A DNA stretch of 64,000 nucleotides from Nigrospora sphaerica (Eukaryota; Ascomycota; Sordariomycetes; Amphisphaeriales; Apiosporaceae). The notes beneath the pieces were generated by a model. It saw only the letters and a program-made list of their open reading frames with translations. It did not search any database and had not been told where the DNA came from. The translations under genes and the position numbers were made by a program. The stretch lies in contig JAGVVL010000017.1 in assembly GCA_018287875.1 (NCBI GenBank), forward strand, positions 806,001 to 870,000, in the 5' to 3' direction. Below are positions 1-11,254 of the stretch, piece after piece. Numbering within the stretch: the stretch's first letter is position 1; each line of letters opens with the position of its first letter.

Positions 1-665
1 TCAACTTGGAAGGCTGGTATGGATGGGAATGGTCTTGCATGGGGTCCCATAGCGGGCAGCAATCATGATAACGTTTGGCGGCAGTTGGCCGTACTGCGGG
101 GGCGCCACAAGGCTTATCGATACTGTCCCCTATGCTACGGGATGGGCATCCACGGTACTGCTAGATGGATCTGACAGCACTGGGTCGTACTGTACGGAGC
201 CCCTGATGCTGGTTGGGGTCTATACTTTTGGTGGCACTGGTGGCTTCAACCACCTTACTGTACCTAAACCCAAATCCCTGGCGTCCATGCTTTCCCTCGC
301 CCGCCACGAGCTACCGAGCACAGCTACACGGAACGCGCCAGCGCGACAACGACATGTTCCACCCCAAGTCAGGCTGAGCCCTGCTGAACATCGGTTCAGC
401 CTTTACCTCGACAACACCCCCTCCCGTGTCTTTCCTTGCCGCGTCTTCCACTCGCCTCACCATCGCCTATGTCTTGTTCCTAATCCCTCGCCGATCCCTT
501 GACCCAGAGCGGGCTCACGCGCAACGTCCGGCAAGCCTCTCCCTCGCAGGCACCCGCCTGCCACCAACGGCCAAGTGGGGGACGACTTGTCGTGAAGGGG
601 ACCCCAAGGGTCGGCAACTCCGTAGCTGCCATCGAACCGCGGCCTCGGCCGCTCACCTGGCCCTG
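1..665. other. Upstream intergenic stretch, no gene seen
   Basis: No convincing coding region on either strand. Open frames that run through it lack an ATG or a family signature. It is presumed to hold the promoter and 5'UTR of the GT69 gene that follows; pyrimidine-rich blocks near 400-500 would suit a fungal 5' leader. An upstream exon of that gene cannot be excluded. Confidence 0.5.
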
Positions 666-2331
666 ATGCGACGCCCAGCCTCTTCGGGCGAGCAGAAGGC
701 TTTCCTCGACGATCTCCCGAAACCCGCCGACGACAATCCCTACGCCAACGTCGAGACCGCCTCCAAGACACGTAGGCTTCCCGGCGTCCAGAAGCCCTGG
801 GGCACATGGCTGCTGGGCTGGCTCGGGTCGAGACCGCGAAATCTGCGACGGGCGCTCCGCCGGCCCCGCGGCCATCCCATTGCCGCCATCATCAGATACT
901 CCATCGCAGCACTGCTGGTGCTTCTCGTTGGCACCCCAATACTGTCTCCATCCTATACACGACCGCCGCCGCACTACCGAGACTTGGCTGCACGATGCTC
1001 TATGCCCATGACCGAGCCGGGATGCGCGAATCCCTTCAACGAGAAAATCTTCATCAGCGTCAGTCTGTACGACAAGGACGGCCACTTGGCAGCTGGCAAC
1101 TGGGGCCAGAGGCTGCTTCACCTAGTTCATCTGATCGGCAAGGATAATGTGTTCGTCAGCATCTACGAAAACGACAGCAAGGATGCGGGCCAGCGGGCCC
1201 TGGAGTCGCTGGGCCAGCAACTACCCTGTCGCCACAAGATTGTCTACGACCCTCACGTTTCCGTCGCCGATTTTCCTACCGTCAAAATGCCTGACGGGGC
1301 CAATCGCACCAAGCGGCTTGCCTATCTATCCGAGATGCGCAACCGACCGCTTCGGCCGTTGGATGTGCTAGATGCCGACGCGGGGGTTACCGCATACGAC
1401 AAAGTTCTATTCCTCAACGATGTCGCCTTCTACCCGATCGAGGCTGCCCAACTCTTGTTCAGCACCAATGCCGGATCCGACGGCAGGTCTCGTTATCTCG
1501 CAACCTGCGGAATGGACTTTGCTCACCCTCTGCTGTTCTACGATTTGTACGCGCAGCGGGATGTGGAGGGATTCAGCAACGGCTTGCCCATCTTTCCCTT
1601 CTTTAGCAACGCGGGCCATGGAATCTCCAGGGCGGCCGTAATGGCCCAGCACGATGCCGTTCCCGTAAATGCCTGCTGGGGTGGCATCGTGGCTATGCAG
1701 GCAAAATATCTCCAGAACCTAAACACGACCTTGCCTGACCCCCATTTCCAGGATATCGGTCATCACGTCATCAATCCCGCCACGCCGCACAAAGTCACGG
1801 CACCGGTGCGCTTCCGCTACGAACCCGAAGTTTTCTTTGACGGCTGCGAGTGCTGTCTCCTCCATGCCGATGTCAGCCAGGTAGCGCGGAACCAGGGAGC
1901 CAAGGAGCTCGGCACCTACGTCAACCCGTACGTTCGAGTGGCATACGACGACCGTACGTTGAGCTGGCTTCCCTGGGTTCGGCGCTGGGAAAGACTCCTC
2001 AGCCTGCCGCAACGAATAATCACGACGATCCTGCGGCTGCCGACACACAACCCGCACCGTACTGTCCGGGAGGGCGAGAGCTTCATGGAGGAGGTATGGG
2101 TCGGCGAGGGCCGCCAGGGCCACTGGGAACCCGCCCAGCGCGAGGGGCGTAACGGTCTTTTTTGTGGTGTGCGAGAAATGCAGCTCATCCAGCAAGGTAT
2201 GTTCTCTCTTGCACCGTCCTGTCTCCTGCCCCATACTCTCTGCTGACCAACTTATAGCCGAGCGCACCAACGACGTCAACTGGGAAAACACCAAGATTCC
2301 TGAAGGCCAGTCCCTGTACTTCCCTACCTGA
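666..2331 (+). CDS. GT69 family alpha-1,3-mannosyltransferase (CMT1/CAP59-like)
   Basis: Two exons: 666-2196 and 2258-2331 (intron GTATGT...TTATAG, phase 1), giving about 534 aa. A membrane anchor near residues 75-100 (AAIIRYSIAALLVLLVG) follows a basic cytoplasmic N-terminus, as in type II Golgi glycosyltransferases. The lumenal part has the GT69 pattern: NEKIFISVSLYDKDG, then NWGQRLLHLVHLIG, VFVSIYENDSKD, KVLFLNDVAFYP and NACWGGIVAMQ. Known members (Cryptococcus CMT1) transfer alpha-1,3-mannose from GDP-mannose to surface glycans; the exact acceptor here is unknown. The open frame continues upstream of 666 without an ATG, so this is the first in-frame Met. Splicing restores an ending of the type EGQSLYFPT, which supports the second exon. 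Family call is firm, substrate is inferred. Confidence 0.9.
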
Positions 2332-3461
2332 GTATTGACAGGGTGTTTTATGAAGTCATGACTTGGACAAAAAAGGCGGTCTTGAACACAGCATACACAA
2401 CAGTAGCCTAGTTGGATAGAAATAATGAGTTCCGCTCAGTTTATATGGCGCGTGAGGCCAGTGAGAGCGGAGGCTGAACACTGTGCATAATTTTCTCGGC
2501 CTGAACGGCTCTGTAAGAGCGCTCTTAACTTTGTTATGATCCAAGTGGCGAATACTTCTTCTGCCCAATAATGATGGGAAGGGCCGGGCATAAACCTCAA
2601 ATATTCAAATCGAACTCTTTAGTGCAAAATCGAGGTAGAAAGAGCACGGGATCATGAGAGATCTGCCAAGATCAACTATGTTCTTGGACACCATTCCCGC
2701 TCCTCATATGGGCAGACGGAACGCACCTGTTGCGAATTTAATATTGGCCACGGCGAGGTCTTCCAGCACCACACTTGATGTTCCATCGTAAGTAGTGTTT
2801 CCCTCCCTGCCCTAGCAGATGGAACGGCAAGTATACCGACATCTCGGAGCCGTGAGTGAACGGTGGTTTTTGCAGGAAGCTGGTGAGAAACCGAGACACG
2901 TATCCTTTATCGTGTCCCGGATTTTATCACTCGGTCGGTAATAATAAAAACCGTACTTTGCTTGGCCAGAGGCATCGCCTTCCTTCCCTTCTTTACTTGG
3001 GTAGGCATGTGCATAAAGAACGAGATGGGGGCAAGACTTCCCAGTCGAACGGAAGTATACCCCGCTTAGACCTTCTTAGTCTCGGCGTCACAGGCCAGCC
3101 GTTCCTGTTGAGTATCAGACAAATGGATCGGTTCGAAGACGCGGCGTGGCTGCTGGCTAAAAGCCGGCGGATCATAAACGCACCCTTATCCGCCCCCCCC
3201 CTTGTTCCGGGGCGGTCGTACCTTTGCCGTTTTCTTTTCTTTTTCCTTTACCCTGAGTTTAGTGTTGCAAAGCCTACGGTTCCACCCCAAGTTGTGAACG
3301 GCTGCAAGCTTTGTAGTTTTCGTAAAAAGGGCTCGATATTGACGCTAAACCATGTCACGCTGTGCCAACTATGCAAATGGTAATCCCGAAACGCCTCTCG
3401 CAGCCAAATACAATATGCAAAAGAACAGGTCGCTATTATGTGGAACGGGGAAGAAGTCTTG
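2332..3461. other. Intergenic, no gene seen
   Basis: Lies between the convergent 3' ends of the GT69 and UstYa-like genes. It contains open frames on both strands, including one at 2856-3383, but none with a domain, splice structure or plausible composition. It probably holds the two 3'UTRs. Confidence 0.5.
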
Positions 3462-4623
3462 CTAATCGTCAATGGGCAAGACCTTTCGGATTCCTTCCGA
3501 GATTTGCTCTGTTTCGTTGGTCAGTACACGCGCTGGGTCGACCATCGCCCGGGACCGGCGGGGAGAAGGGGAGCGAGACTTACCCTCGAGGTAGGGGATG
3601 ACGTGGCTGTAGTCCTTGCACACTGCGGGACGGGGCCGTTAGCAAAAGTCGGGAGACAAAGAGGGAGGGAGAGAGCCGGGCGGGGCAGTCGTACCGTGGT
3701 GGCCGTTCCAGCTGCCGTCCAACGGGCCGTTGTCGTCGGGGTCCGTCTGCTCGTGCGGCTCCATGGCCATGTCGCCCGAGCACATGATGCCCTGGCGCAG
3801 GTAGTCGACGCAGTGCAGGTAGTGCGAGTGGTAGTCGCTGGCGAGGTGCTCGGTCGAGTTGGTGACCAGGCTCGAGTAGATGCGGGCCATCATGAACTGG
3901 AGAGGGCGGGCCGAAGGGTTAGCCAAGAGACAGAGGGAGCGTAGGGTGTGGGGGGGGAGAAGAGGGTCAACATACGAGGCAGTGCAGCTGGTGCGTCATG
4001 GTGGTGGTGAAGAAAGTGTCCTCGGTGGGTTCGCCCCAGCCCGTGCCGGCTATTCGTCCGTCGTCAGTCTTGGCTACACGGCCTCGGCAAGGCTTGGAGG
4101 GGAAAGGGGGGAGGCTTACCCGGCATCATGGTGTTCCATTGGGCGACGGTTTCGTTGGAAAAGAATTCGGATACGTTAGAGGGGACGAACAAGGGGTCGG
4201 CATTGAACTTGACCACCTTGGTCGGGACTGTATGCCGGTCAGCATGCTGGGCATACTCGGGTACGGATCGCCGCCGGGCTTGCAGGGGGGGCGGGAGAGG
4301 CACTCACAGTCCGGTCCGGTCCCGTCGAAGGATCCACCGACTTGGATGGTGCTGACGGATTTCTCTCTCCAAAAGTCCCGAACCAACAGGAGCGACAGGG
4401 AGATGTTGACGAGCAGCAGGACCGTGTCGATGATGTACCGGTACCGCCGGAACTTGGCCATGAGCCGCTTTCCCCTCGACCCCTCCTCCATGGGCTCGCC
4501 GTCCCGGGAGCGCCATTGCTTCTCGTCGCCGCTGACGGATCCGATCTCGGTGCTCGACCGCGACATTTCATGGTCGTCGCTGAGGGACACGTTCTTGTAT
4601 CCCGGTTGTTTGCCGAAATCCAT
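3462..4623 (-). CDS. UstYa-family (DUF3328) oxidase-like protein
   Basis: Six exons on the minus strand: 4623-4308, 4227-4120, 4049-3976, 3896-3695, 3622-3584, 3508-3462. They splice in phase to 261 aa, normal for the family. Order: Ser/Asp-rich cytosolic N-terminus, one transmembrane helix near residues 61-77 (YRYIIDTVLLLVNISLSLLL), then a lumenal domain with both family motifs, HQLHC (exon 3) and HYLHC followed by VDYLRQGIMC (exon 4). These HxxHC motifs define UstYa-like proteins, which catalyse oxidative cyclisation or related steps in ustiloxin-type RiPP and other secondary metabolite pathways. No RiPP precursor, NRPS or PKS is seen nearby, so it may act alone or on a product encoded elsewhere. 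Branch points such as CTGAC precede several acceptors. The ATG at 4623 is the best start because a longer frame upstream is compositionally unlike protein. Confidence 0.92.
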
Positions 4624-7354
4624 GATGGGTTCTGGGAAGGGGGGCCGTCCCGCTGGGATGGCGTGCGGCGATGGGTGGCAGGAGTTCGGGGGTGGGAAAT
4701 GTCCTTTCCGGGTTGTAGATTCCCAACAGGAGGACGGCTTCGGACGGATTGTTTGGGTGGACGAAAGAGGTCGAATTGGGCGAAGCGAGCGGCAAGCAAA
4801 GTCGGGAAACGCGAGGCGGGCGGCCATTCATACTTGAGCTGGCCGGCTATGCGACGGCTCGGTCTTGGCCACCTGATACACCATCGTGGCCCCCCGGCCA
4901 GGAGGGCCCCTCACCGTTTCCGGTTCATCTTAGTTGTAGGTGTTAACGCTGTGGACATGGCGTCCCTGTCCCGATGCAGGTACTCGCTCCAGCTTCGTGG
5001 GTCGGTCATCTTGAAAAATTGGAAACGCTTGGGAGCCGCTGGTGGGCCGGCCCCTCCGGGACTTGGCCGGGCCTGGGGGCTCTCGCTTCTTCGCCTTCTC
5101 CATGACCGCCTTCGGACGTGCCAATACACACATGCCCTGGGCGGGGATGCGAAAAGTGCTATTCGGATAAAGAGAACGGTCGGCCGACCTATTGCACCCC
5201 CGTCCATTCGCTCGAATGCACTTCTCTTCGCCAACGCGGGTGCGCCTGGCAATGTGGGCCGAGACCGCAGACAGCGATCAGGCAGACGAAACGGCTCCTG
5301 GACCTGGAACATGACCGACTTGACAGGTTCCCACCCGCATCGTTTCACCGGCGTCGCTGTCGCTCATTGGCCGCCGCCCCTTCTGGACCACTCGTGCCAA
5401 TCGACCGCCCACGTCTGTTTTTCTCCCAAGCCCGCTTGTCCTCGTGAACATATCTACCGAACCGATCCGGGTCCAAATGGTGATGTTTCCTTCAATTGCT
5501 CTTCATTTAGACTGGGGCTACCTAGCCTTGGTTCGAATCACTAGGTACCCTGGGTAACCAGCTCGAAAAACAAAGCGGGCCCGGGCCAGCACTCACTCGG
5601 GCTGAACCTCCCCTAGGCTGGGTGGCTGGCGTTCACTTTTGCATCCGATCCCTCCGATAGCGCCCGACGACGAGATTGCTACCACCCTATAGCTCCATTC
5701 GCTGCACTTGTGCAGTCTGCGCAAGCTCCCGAGAGTTGCGGCGTCCCAGGAACCCAGGCAAATGGTTCGTAAAACGGTCGGCTTCTTGGTCGAGTAATCT
5801 AGACCGCATCTAGCATGGGCCAGCGGGCGTTTCCCCCCCCCCCCCCCCCCCCCACCCGTCGTGGCTCCAGGTCCAGCCGCCCCTTCTTGAAGGGGGGCTC
5901 AGGGGTACCCGGGGTCAGTGCCCATGCCCCTTTTTGGAGACTTCGCTTGGGGCAAAGGTCCCATCGCGTCCGTGGTTTTGACCGCCCCGGTTGAAACCGC
6001 CGTGAGGCAAAATATGGTTATTTGCCGCATCGGCGTGCCAAGGGACTTCCCCCCAAGTAGGGCGTGGGGTCCACGGCATTCGGTCTCGAATGCCCTAGGC
6101 ATCTATGGGTTCCGTTCAGAGGAGGGACGACGCATACCGCAAAAATCATCTCGTGTTCCTCGCCCCGCCGCGGGGGGCGCCGCCATCACCCGCCGGAAGC
6201 GGTGGACAATTCCTTGACTAACCGAATCCATGCTCTAGGTTCGCGATAGCCGGCCGAGACTCGAGCCTCGGGTATTACGTACCTAGCACATCGAGCTTGG
6301 CCCGGGCGAAGCAGACACCAGCCGACTATTTACCTAGGTATCCAGCCCAACCAAAACCCCACCGTTCGGGAAAGGGGGCAAACAGGCCCTCGATCACCAA
6401 GTGCTACGACAGCAATCAACCAGGAATTAGCGGCCCAAAAGATCTCTCAACAAGACATACCTTTTTCGTTTCTTAAATATGGTTTTCTCGTTTATTTTCG
6501 GAGGGAGAGGAGTCCCGCGGAAAGACGTAGCACAAGTGCCATTTTCATCTTACGGAAACCGAACACGATCTCACCTCTTCCGCGAAGTATTTTAAGCTGC
6601 CGTTTTCGTGGGATTTCGGGACTCGGTCTTCTGATAAAGATAGTTAGCGTCGCATACTGACCCATAGAGGCGAATGTGACGACAGTAGACACTCATTTTT
6701 GCGCCTGTGTTAATCAAGGGGGAATCGACGAGAAAACATGTCGTGGGACTCGGCTGACGGCAAAGTCAGCCCAACCCCATCCATGCCTGGGAACCAACGA
6801 GGTGCATAACACTACGGGAATGAAGCCGCCGAGGCATGCACGGCGAATGAGGCATACCGTGCAGCAAAATTCAGACGTATGCACCTTTGGGAGTCTGGGC
6901 TTGGACGATTCAAGACGCGCCGATATGATACTTAGATTCAAAGATCAGATGTTGGGGGCCAGGTGCCGGGATAGCGATATCTTGGCTACTGGGGCCCCTG
7001 CATCCACTTCGTTTGAGCATCTGGGGTAAAGAAGCTGCCGCCGTGGGGTGAGATCGGCGGTACCACCTGGTCTTGAAAAAGAGGCAACTCTGCGAGTCCC
7101 GGGTGGATTTTTATCTGGGAATAGAGATGACGCGCATTGGGTGGAAGAAAACAGAGAAGCAGACTCGGCATCGTGCAACACCCAGCATGGATTCCGGGTA
7201 GCTCCGGTGCCCAGCAGATGTACGAACCTAGGTCTCCAAGTGAGAGAAAACCCAACCGGCGGGCGCATGCAAAATTTAAAACCAAAAAGAACAAACAGGA
7301 CAAAGTAGGCAGCACGCAATTTGCGTGTGAAGAAAGTAATAGTAAAAAAAGCAT
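4624..7354. other. Long intergenic stretch with poly-C tract
   Basis: No gene recognised. A 21-base C run lies at 5833-5853. Several TACCTAGGTA-like palindromes or fragments occur (around 5535-5550, 6278-6285, 6332-6342). The part next to 4624 should contain the promoter of the UstYa-like gene. Long open frames here on both strands are GC-driven and carry no motif. Confidence 0.45.
7344..7350 (-). terminator. Pol III T-run terminator of the tRNA-Ser
   Basis: Seven consecutive T on the minus strand begin five bases after the discriminator base of the tRNA, the standard RNA polymerase III stop signal. Confidence 0.8.
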
Positions 7355-7455
7355 CGACACCTGTGTGATTCGAACACACGCCCCCGAAGGGAATGCCTAA
7401 CACTATAGATTTGTTCCATAGCAGGGCATCGCGTTAACCACTCCGCCAAAGTGCC
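7355..7455 (-). tRNA. tRNA-Ser (anticodon GCU) with a 20-nt intron
   Basis: The minus strand reads GGCACTT acceptor, paired with AGGTGTC at the 3' end (two wobbles), followed by discriminator G, which is typical of tRNA-Ser. The D arm has AGTGGTTAA, the anticodon stem is ATGCC/GGCAT, and the T arm contains the GTTCGAATC loop. A long class II variable arm (CCCTTCGGG) is another serine hallmark. The loop CTGCTA-A is interrupted after position 37 by an intron at 7418-7399, the canonical place. Anticodon GCU reads AGC/AGU codons. The transcript ends in a T run immediately downstream. Confidence 0.93.
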
Positions 7456-8883
7456 TAGTGCGGTTATTGAAGAGTTTAATCTTAACCTACTACATCAATA
7501 AAAAGGATTTAGCGGCTTGCTGCTCCAATCCTGTAACAACAACAGGCCTTCCGCAAGCACATCTACACGTGCCACTACGGCAGGTACGAGGATGCACTGC
7601 GCTTGTTCCAAATCTCTCAATCCTTTTTGGTTTATTCCCCAGTACCAACTCCGACCAGCCCATTCCCGAATTCAAGCATCGTGCCTCCATGCACGACGTG
7701 CTTCCGACTGTCCGAACATGGTCCCCGTCTTGAAAGTTTGGTCCTAGGTGGATCGCAACCAGCGTCTGCACAGTTCGTATACTCCTATACTCCCCCTTGA
7801 CGTCATGATTGCAGGCCGCGCGTTAGCCAACGTGACATGCAGGGCAGTGAGATATTGAGGACTGCCTCTCCCAGCAATGCTAATGCATGTCAGATACCAA
7901 GACGGCGCGGAACGTCGGGAGAATGCCCCGCTGGGTCGAATCGGGTTGCGATACGGGGAAATTCCGAGTACATAGTACATATTGCCCGTTCTTTCCCCCT
8001 CATATTTTCAGATGCTCACCGTGTGCAAATCCTAGGGGGACATTCCTTCCGGACACATGCCGGCTGTGCCTTAGCTTGTTCCTTCGCCGCGACGATCGTT
8101 ACAGTAATCCCGAGTGGATCTAAGACCCGCCTCCGCATAACAATGGCCATCACATCCGTCCCCTTTTATTCGCATTGGACACACATTCGTATAGATGCTG
8201 TAGAACAGCATCGTTAATGCCGGCGGCGTCTATTGAGATTTGCTGTGGTGGTTATAGGGGCCCTTCTTAAGGCTGGACGGTTTTACCATCATCTCTGAAG
8301 GATCCAAGGCCGGATGAAGACTCCCGGGATTAGCGATCTCACAGCCTAGCCGGAACCATCGGAGGAAAGTATGGCACGATGGGGACGGAAGGACCACCAA
8401 AGGATCGAGCCACGCCCCCATTGCTTGTACACAGCATTCCCTGTCGGTTACCCGGCAGCCAATGGCATGAGTCTTCTCATGTTGCCATCACTTAGACGAA
8501 TCACGCGTGATATAGTTTCCGGTTTCATGGCTCTGTGTGCCGATCTGCCCCGCTTTATCTCTTTACGCCCTATACGAAACTTGCCATGGCTATAGACACT
8601 CGCTAGCTGGCTTCCCCACACTGGTGCAGCCGGTGAGGATGGGTATGACCTGGCTTGGCAGGCCAATAGTAACACAGCTAGGATAGTGGCAGAGGCCCCT
8701 CCCGAGTGGCCACGAAGTCATCAAACATCTCGGTCTTGACCTATCAATCAACGGGGAGCCAATTCCAGGGTTGTAATGCTTCGTAATCCCCGTCAAAATA
8801 GGCAGGTTAGCAAACCAGCCTGGCATCTACGAGCCCATATGAACCAGCAACGGCTCCCAATCCCAGGGAAACATCGCAATTTC
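7456..8883. other. Intergenic, no gene seen
   Basis: Between the tRNA and the small secreted peptide gene. Short open frames on both strands, none with family signature or splice logic. Its right end forms the promoter region of the peptide gene. Confidence 0.5.
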
Positions 8884-8890
8884 TATAAAG
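8884..8890 (+). promoter_or_regulatory. TATA box of the Cys-rich peptide gene
   Basis: TATAAAG lies 131 bases before the start codon at 9021. The stretch between them is pyrimidine-rich and ends in CCGCCACC just before the ATG, so transcription start near 8915 and a leader of about 100 nt fit well. Confidence 0.6.
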
Positions 8891-9020
8891 CCACGATAGT
8901 CCCCAAGTCTTTTCGATGGAAAGTACTCATCTTCTTCAACCCACCTCGTCCTCAAGTCCTTACCTATACACCTGCCACGCCCCAATCCCTACACAAACGT
9001 CCAACTCCCAAACCGCCACC

Positions 9021-9320
9021 ATGAAGTTCTCCGCCTCCACCCTCGCCATCTTCGTCAGTGCCGCTTTGGCCGTGGCCGTCCCCGAAAGCGCCCCCATGGG
9101 CATGGTTGCCAGAGACGTCTCCGGATCAACCCTTGTCGGTCGTTCTTTCCCTTGCGCCGCCAACGACCCCACGACTTGCTGTGGTGTAAGAAATCTCCTA
9201 CCAGGCCAAAGGGTCCTACCCTTTTTTTCACAGACAGCAACTGACTAGAGCTTATAGTGCCGTGGTGGTTTCGGAACATGCATCAACGGAGTGTGCAGCT
9301 GCAACGGTGGCAACTGTTAG
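9021..9320 (+). CDS. Secreted eight-cysteine mini-protein (defensin/knottin-like)
   Basis: Two exons, 9021-9185 and 9258-9320 (GTAAGA...TTATAG, phase 0, with CTGAC near the acceptor), encode 75 aa. Residues 1-20 are a clear signal peptide (MKFSASTLAIFVSAALAVAV); a pro-like stretch follows. The C-terminal 34 residues carry eight cysteines spaced C-x7-CC-x-C-x6-C-x4-C-x-C-x4-C and are rich in Gly and Asn, with a GTC...CSC element like a knottin or defensin core. An even number of cysteines and small size suggest a disulfide-stabilised extracellular peptide, either antimicrobial or effector-like. No named family is recognised; function is inference. The intron splits the CC and the next Cys, and splicing is needed to complete the pattern, which strongly supports the model. 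Confidence 0.82.
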
Positions 9321-11254
9321 ATCACAGCAAGCGTCTGCTATGTTGGAAGACGAGACCGGTCAATTGCGCCGAGTCTCTACGGAAAGCAAATACAACAGTC
9401 TGAAGAGTTTCGATAGTCATTCATTCATTCATTGAGAGTCTGGCCCGCTCATCAATAAAAGTTGCGCATTCCTAGCACCTAAGCTCCTTAAACTTGCAGT
9501 CTTTGTCCGTGGCAGAGTCCGCGGTTTGCATGAAGCAAGTTGGGCTCGTGTTTCTTCTTGTTCTTACATAAACTTCTTCAAAGCTTATCCCAACTCACGT
9601 GACTACTCAGCTTCGACCACCGGGGCGCCGAATGTCTCAGGATAAAAACACCTGTACTTGTGTCCAAGTGTAGCTTCAAACTATTCTCATCCCAATGTAT
9701 CTGAGACTGCAATTTTCATTCACGCTTAATCAACATGGCGACTGGGATCACTATTCATCCTTGTCGAGACGAGCTAAATATGGGCCGGCCGTCTATTCAT
9801 CAGCCTAATAACCGCAGGGTTATGCTGCAGTATCTAAGTAGTTTTAGTCGTCTTTCTCTAAACTAAACAGTTCCTCCGCATCCTTTATCGGGCATCCGAA
9901 GCCGCTGCCATCTTGCATATGCGGTAGTACCACGCAACAGGACTGGCTGACATCGCTGGCCCGTCGGCCTACCTGACCACATAGCACTGGAATTTTGGTC
10001 CCCCCACCAAGCTCACCTCTGAAGGTAGCTCCTCAAAGAAATTGCCCAACAATACGACGCCCGATTTCCTACCGGATACCTGCTTAATCGCGTGTCGGTA
10101 GTTGTCCACGCGAGTGCCAACATCAGCTACTGTCTTTCGGGCAATGCTTACTAGCAGAATGCCTGCTAAACTCCAAGTTCCATGTTGCCACGGTTACTCC
10201 TATTGAGCCTGGGCATTACCGAAGAAGATTGGGGCATTTTCTGACTGTATTAATGATCCTTTTACAGTCACACAATTTGATGACGTTGATATGTTTAGCG
10301 GCGTGCTAGATTGTATGTTCCACTCGAAAGCCGTATTTTAGTGAGCAACATGTTGATAATGACGGCGATGTGCCATGCAGAAAAACTTGCAGATATTTGA
10401 TGGAGTCAGGGGGCCCTCAAGTCAGTAACCTAAGTATCCGGATCCCGAGTTTGTACTTATAAGTATTCGAATATTAAAAGGGATAGACCTGCCCACAACA
10501 CCTTAAAGCTAAGATTTAACTGTGGCATTAGAAGTTGAGCAAGATATATTCTATATTAGCAAAAACAACAGCTCGTCACGAGGGCCTGCTGGAAACTCCG
10601 GACTTTAGCAAGTTCGTATGAGGAAGGACATTGCAATCACGAGAGTTGAATAAAGGTCAAGTTCCCACTAAAATGAAATATAATCACAGCATGTACCCTG
10701 AGCTGCCTGAAAATATGCCGAACCCCAAAATAAAAAGGAAATTTTCATCAGTGTCCTAGGACACGAAGACTGCTAAAGATTTCCAATTTCGAGATCAAAG
10801 AAGCTTTGGGGGTCGTTATGATCATTCAGGAAACTCAGAATTTAGGCAATATCTCATTGCCTAGATAACTGTTCGACTAAAGATCCCCCGCTCGTTAGCA
10901 ATCAAACCGTTTCATGGTACAGAATCCAAGAGATGTAGCTAGGGGAACAATGATGCCTGGGACTTTTATTGACATCAAACACCATGCAAAGGTGCCTAAA
11001 ACGGAACAAGTACCTCATTTGCCAACAATCCCCCACCCCACTCAAGTTGCTACCGAGGCAGTCCTGTTCTCCTGCTCATGGTCATATATTCGAACTGACC
11101 CCCAGCTAGATTTCGGCATCCCCTCTGGAATCGCCGCGGCGTAGTTAAGCCTTCAACCTCGCCATGCAAGATTTCGACAGCCGAGAAAACTCGTCGTTTC
11201 CCAAACTTCACTACATGACAATTTGACTGTCACGATCTCCAAATCATTGAGACC
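9321..11254. other. AT-richer intergenic island, no gene seen
   Basis: No coding region longer than about 75 codons and no recognisable domain. From about 9500 to 10900 the base composition is visibly more AT-rich than the flanks, with TA- and AT-rich words. That would suit decayed, possibly RIP-mutated repeat DNA, but no repeat boundary or inverted repeat is visible. Confidence 0.45.

Noticed and set aside
426..665. N-terminal extension of the GT69 protein
   Set aside because: Would need a GTG start; no ATG in this part, so it is treated as leader.
2856..3383. 175-codon frame between GT69 and UstYa-like genes
   Set aside because: No family signature, low coding likeness, and overlapped by 3'UTR expectation.
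5521..5550. GGTTCGAATC-like T-loop
   Set aside because: No matching acceptor, D or anticodon arms around it.
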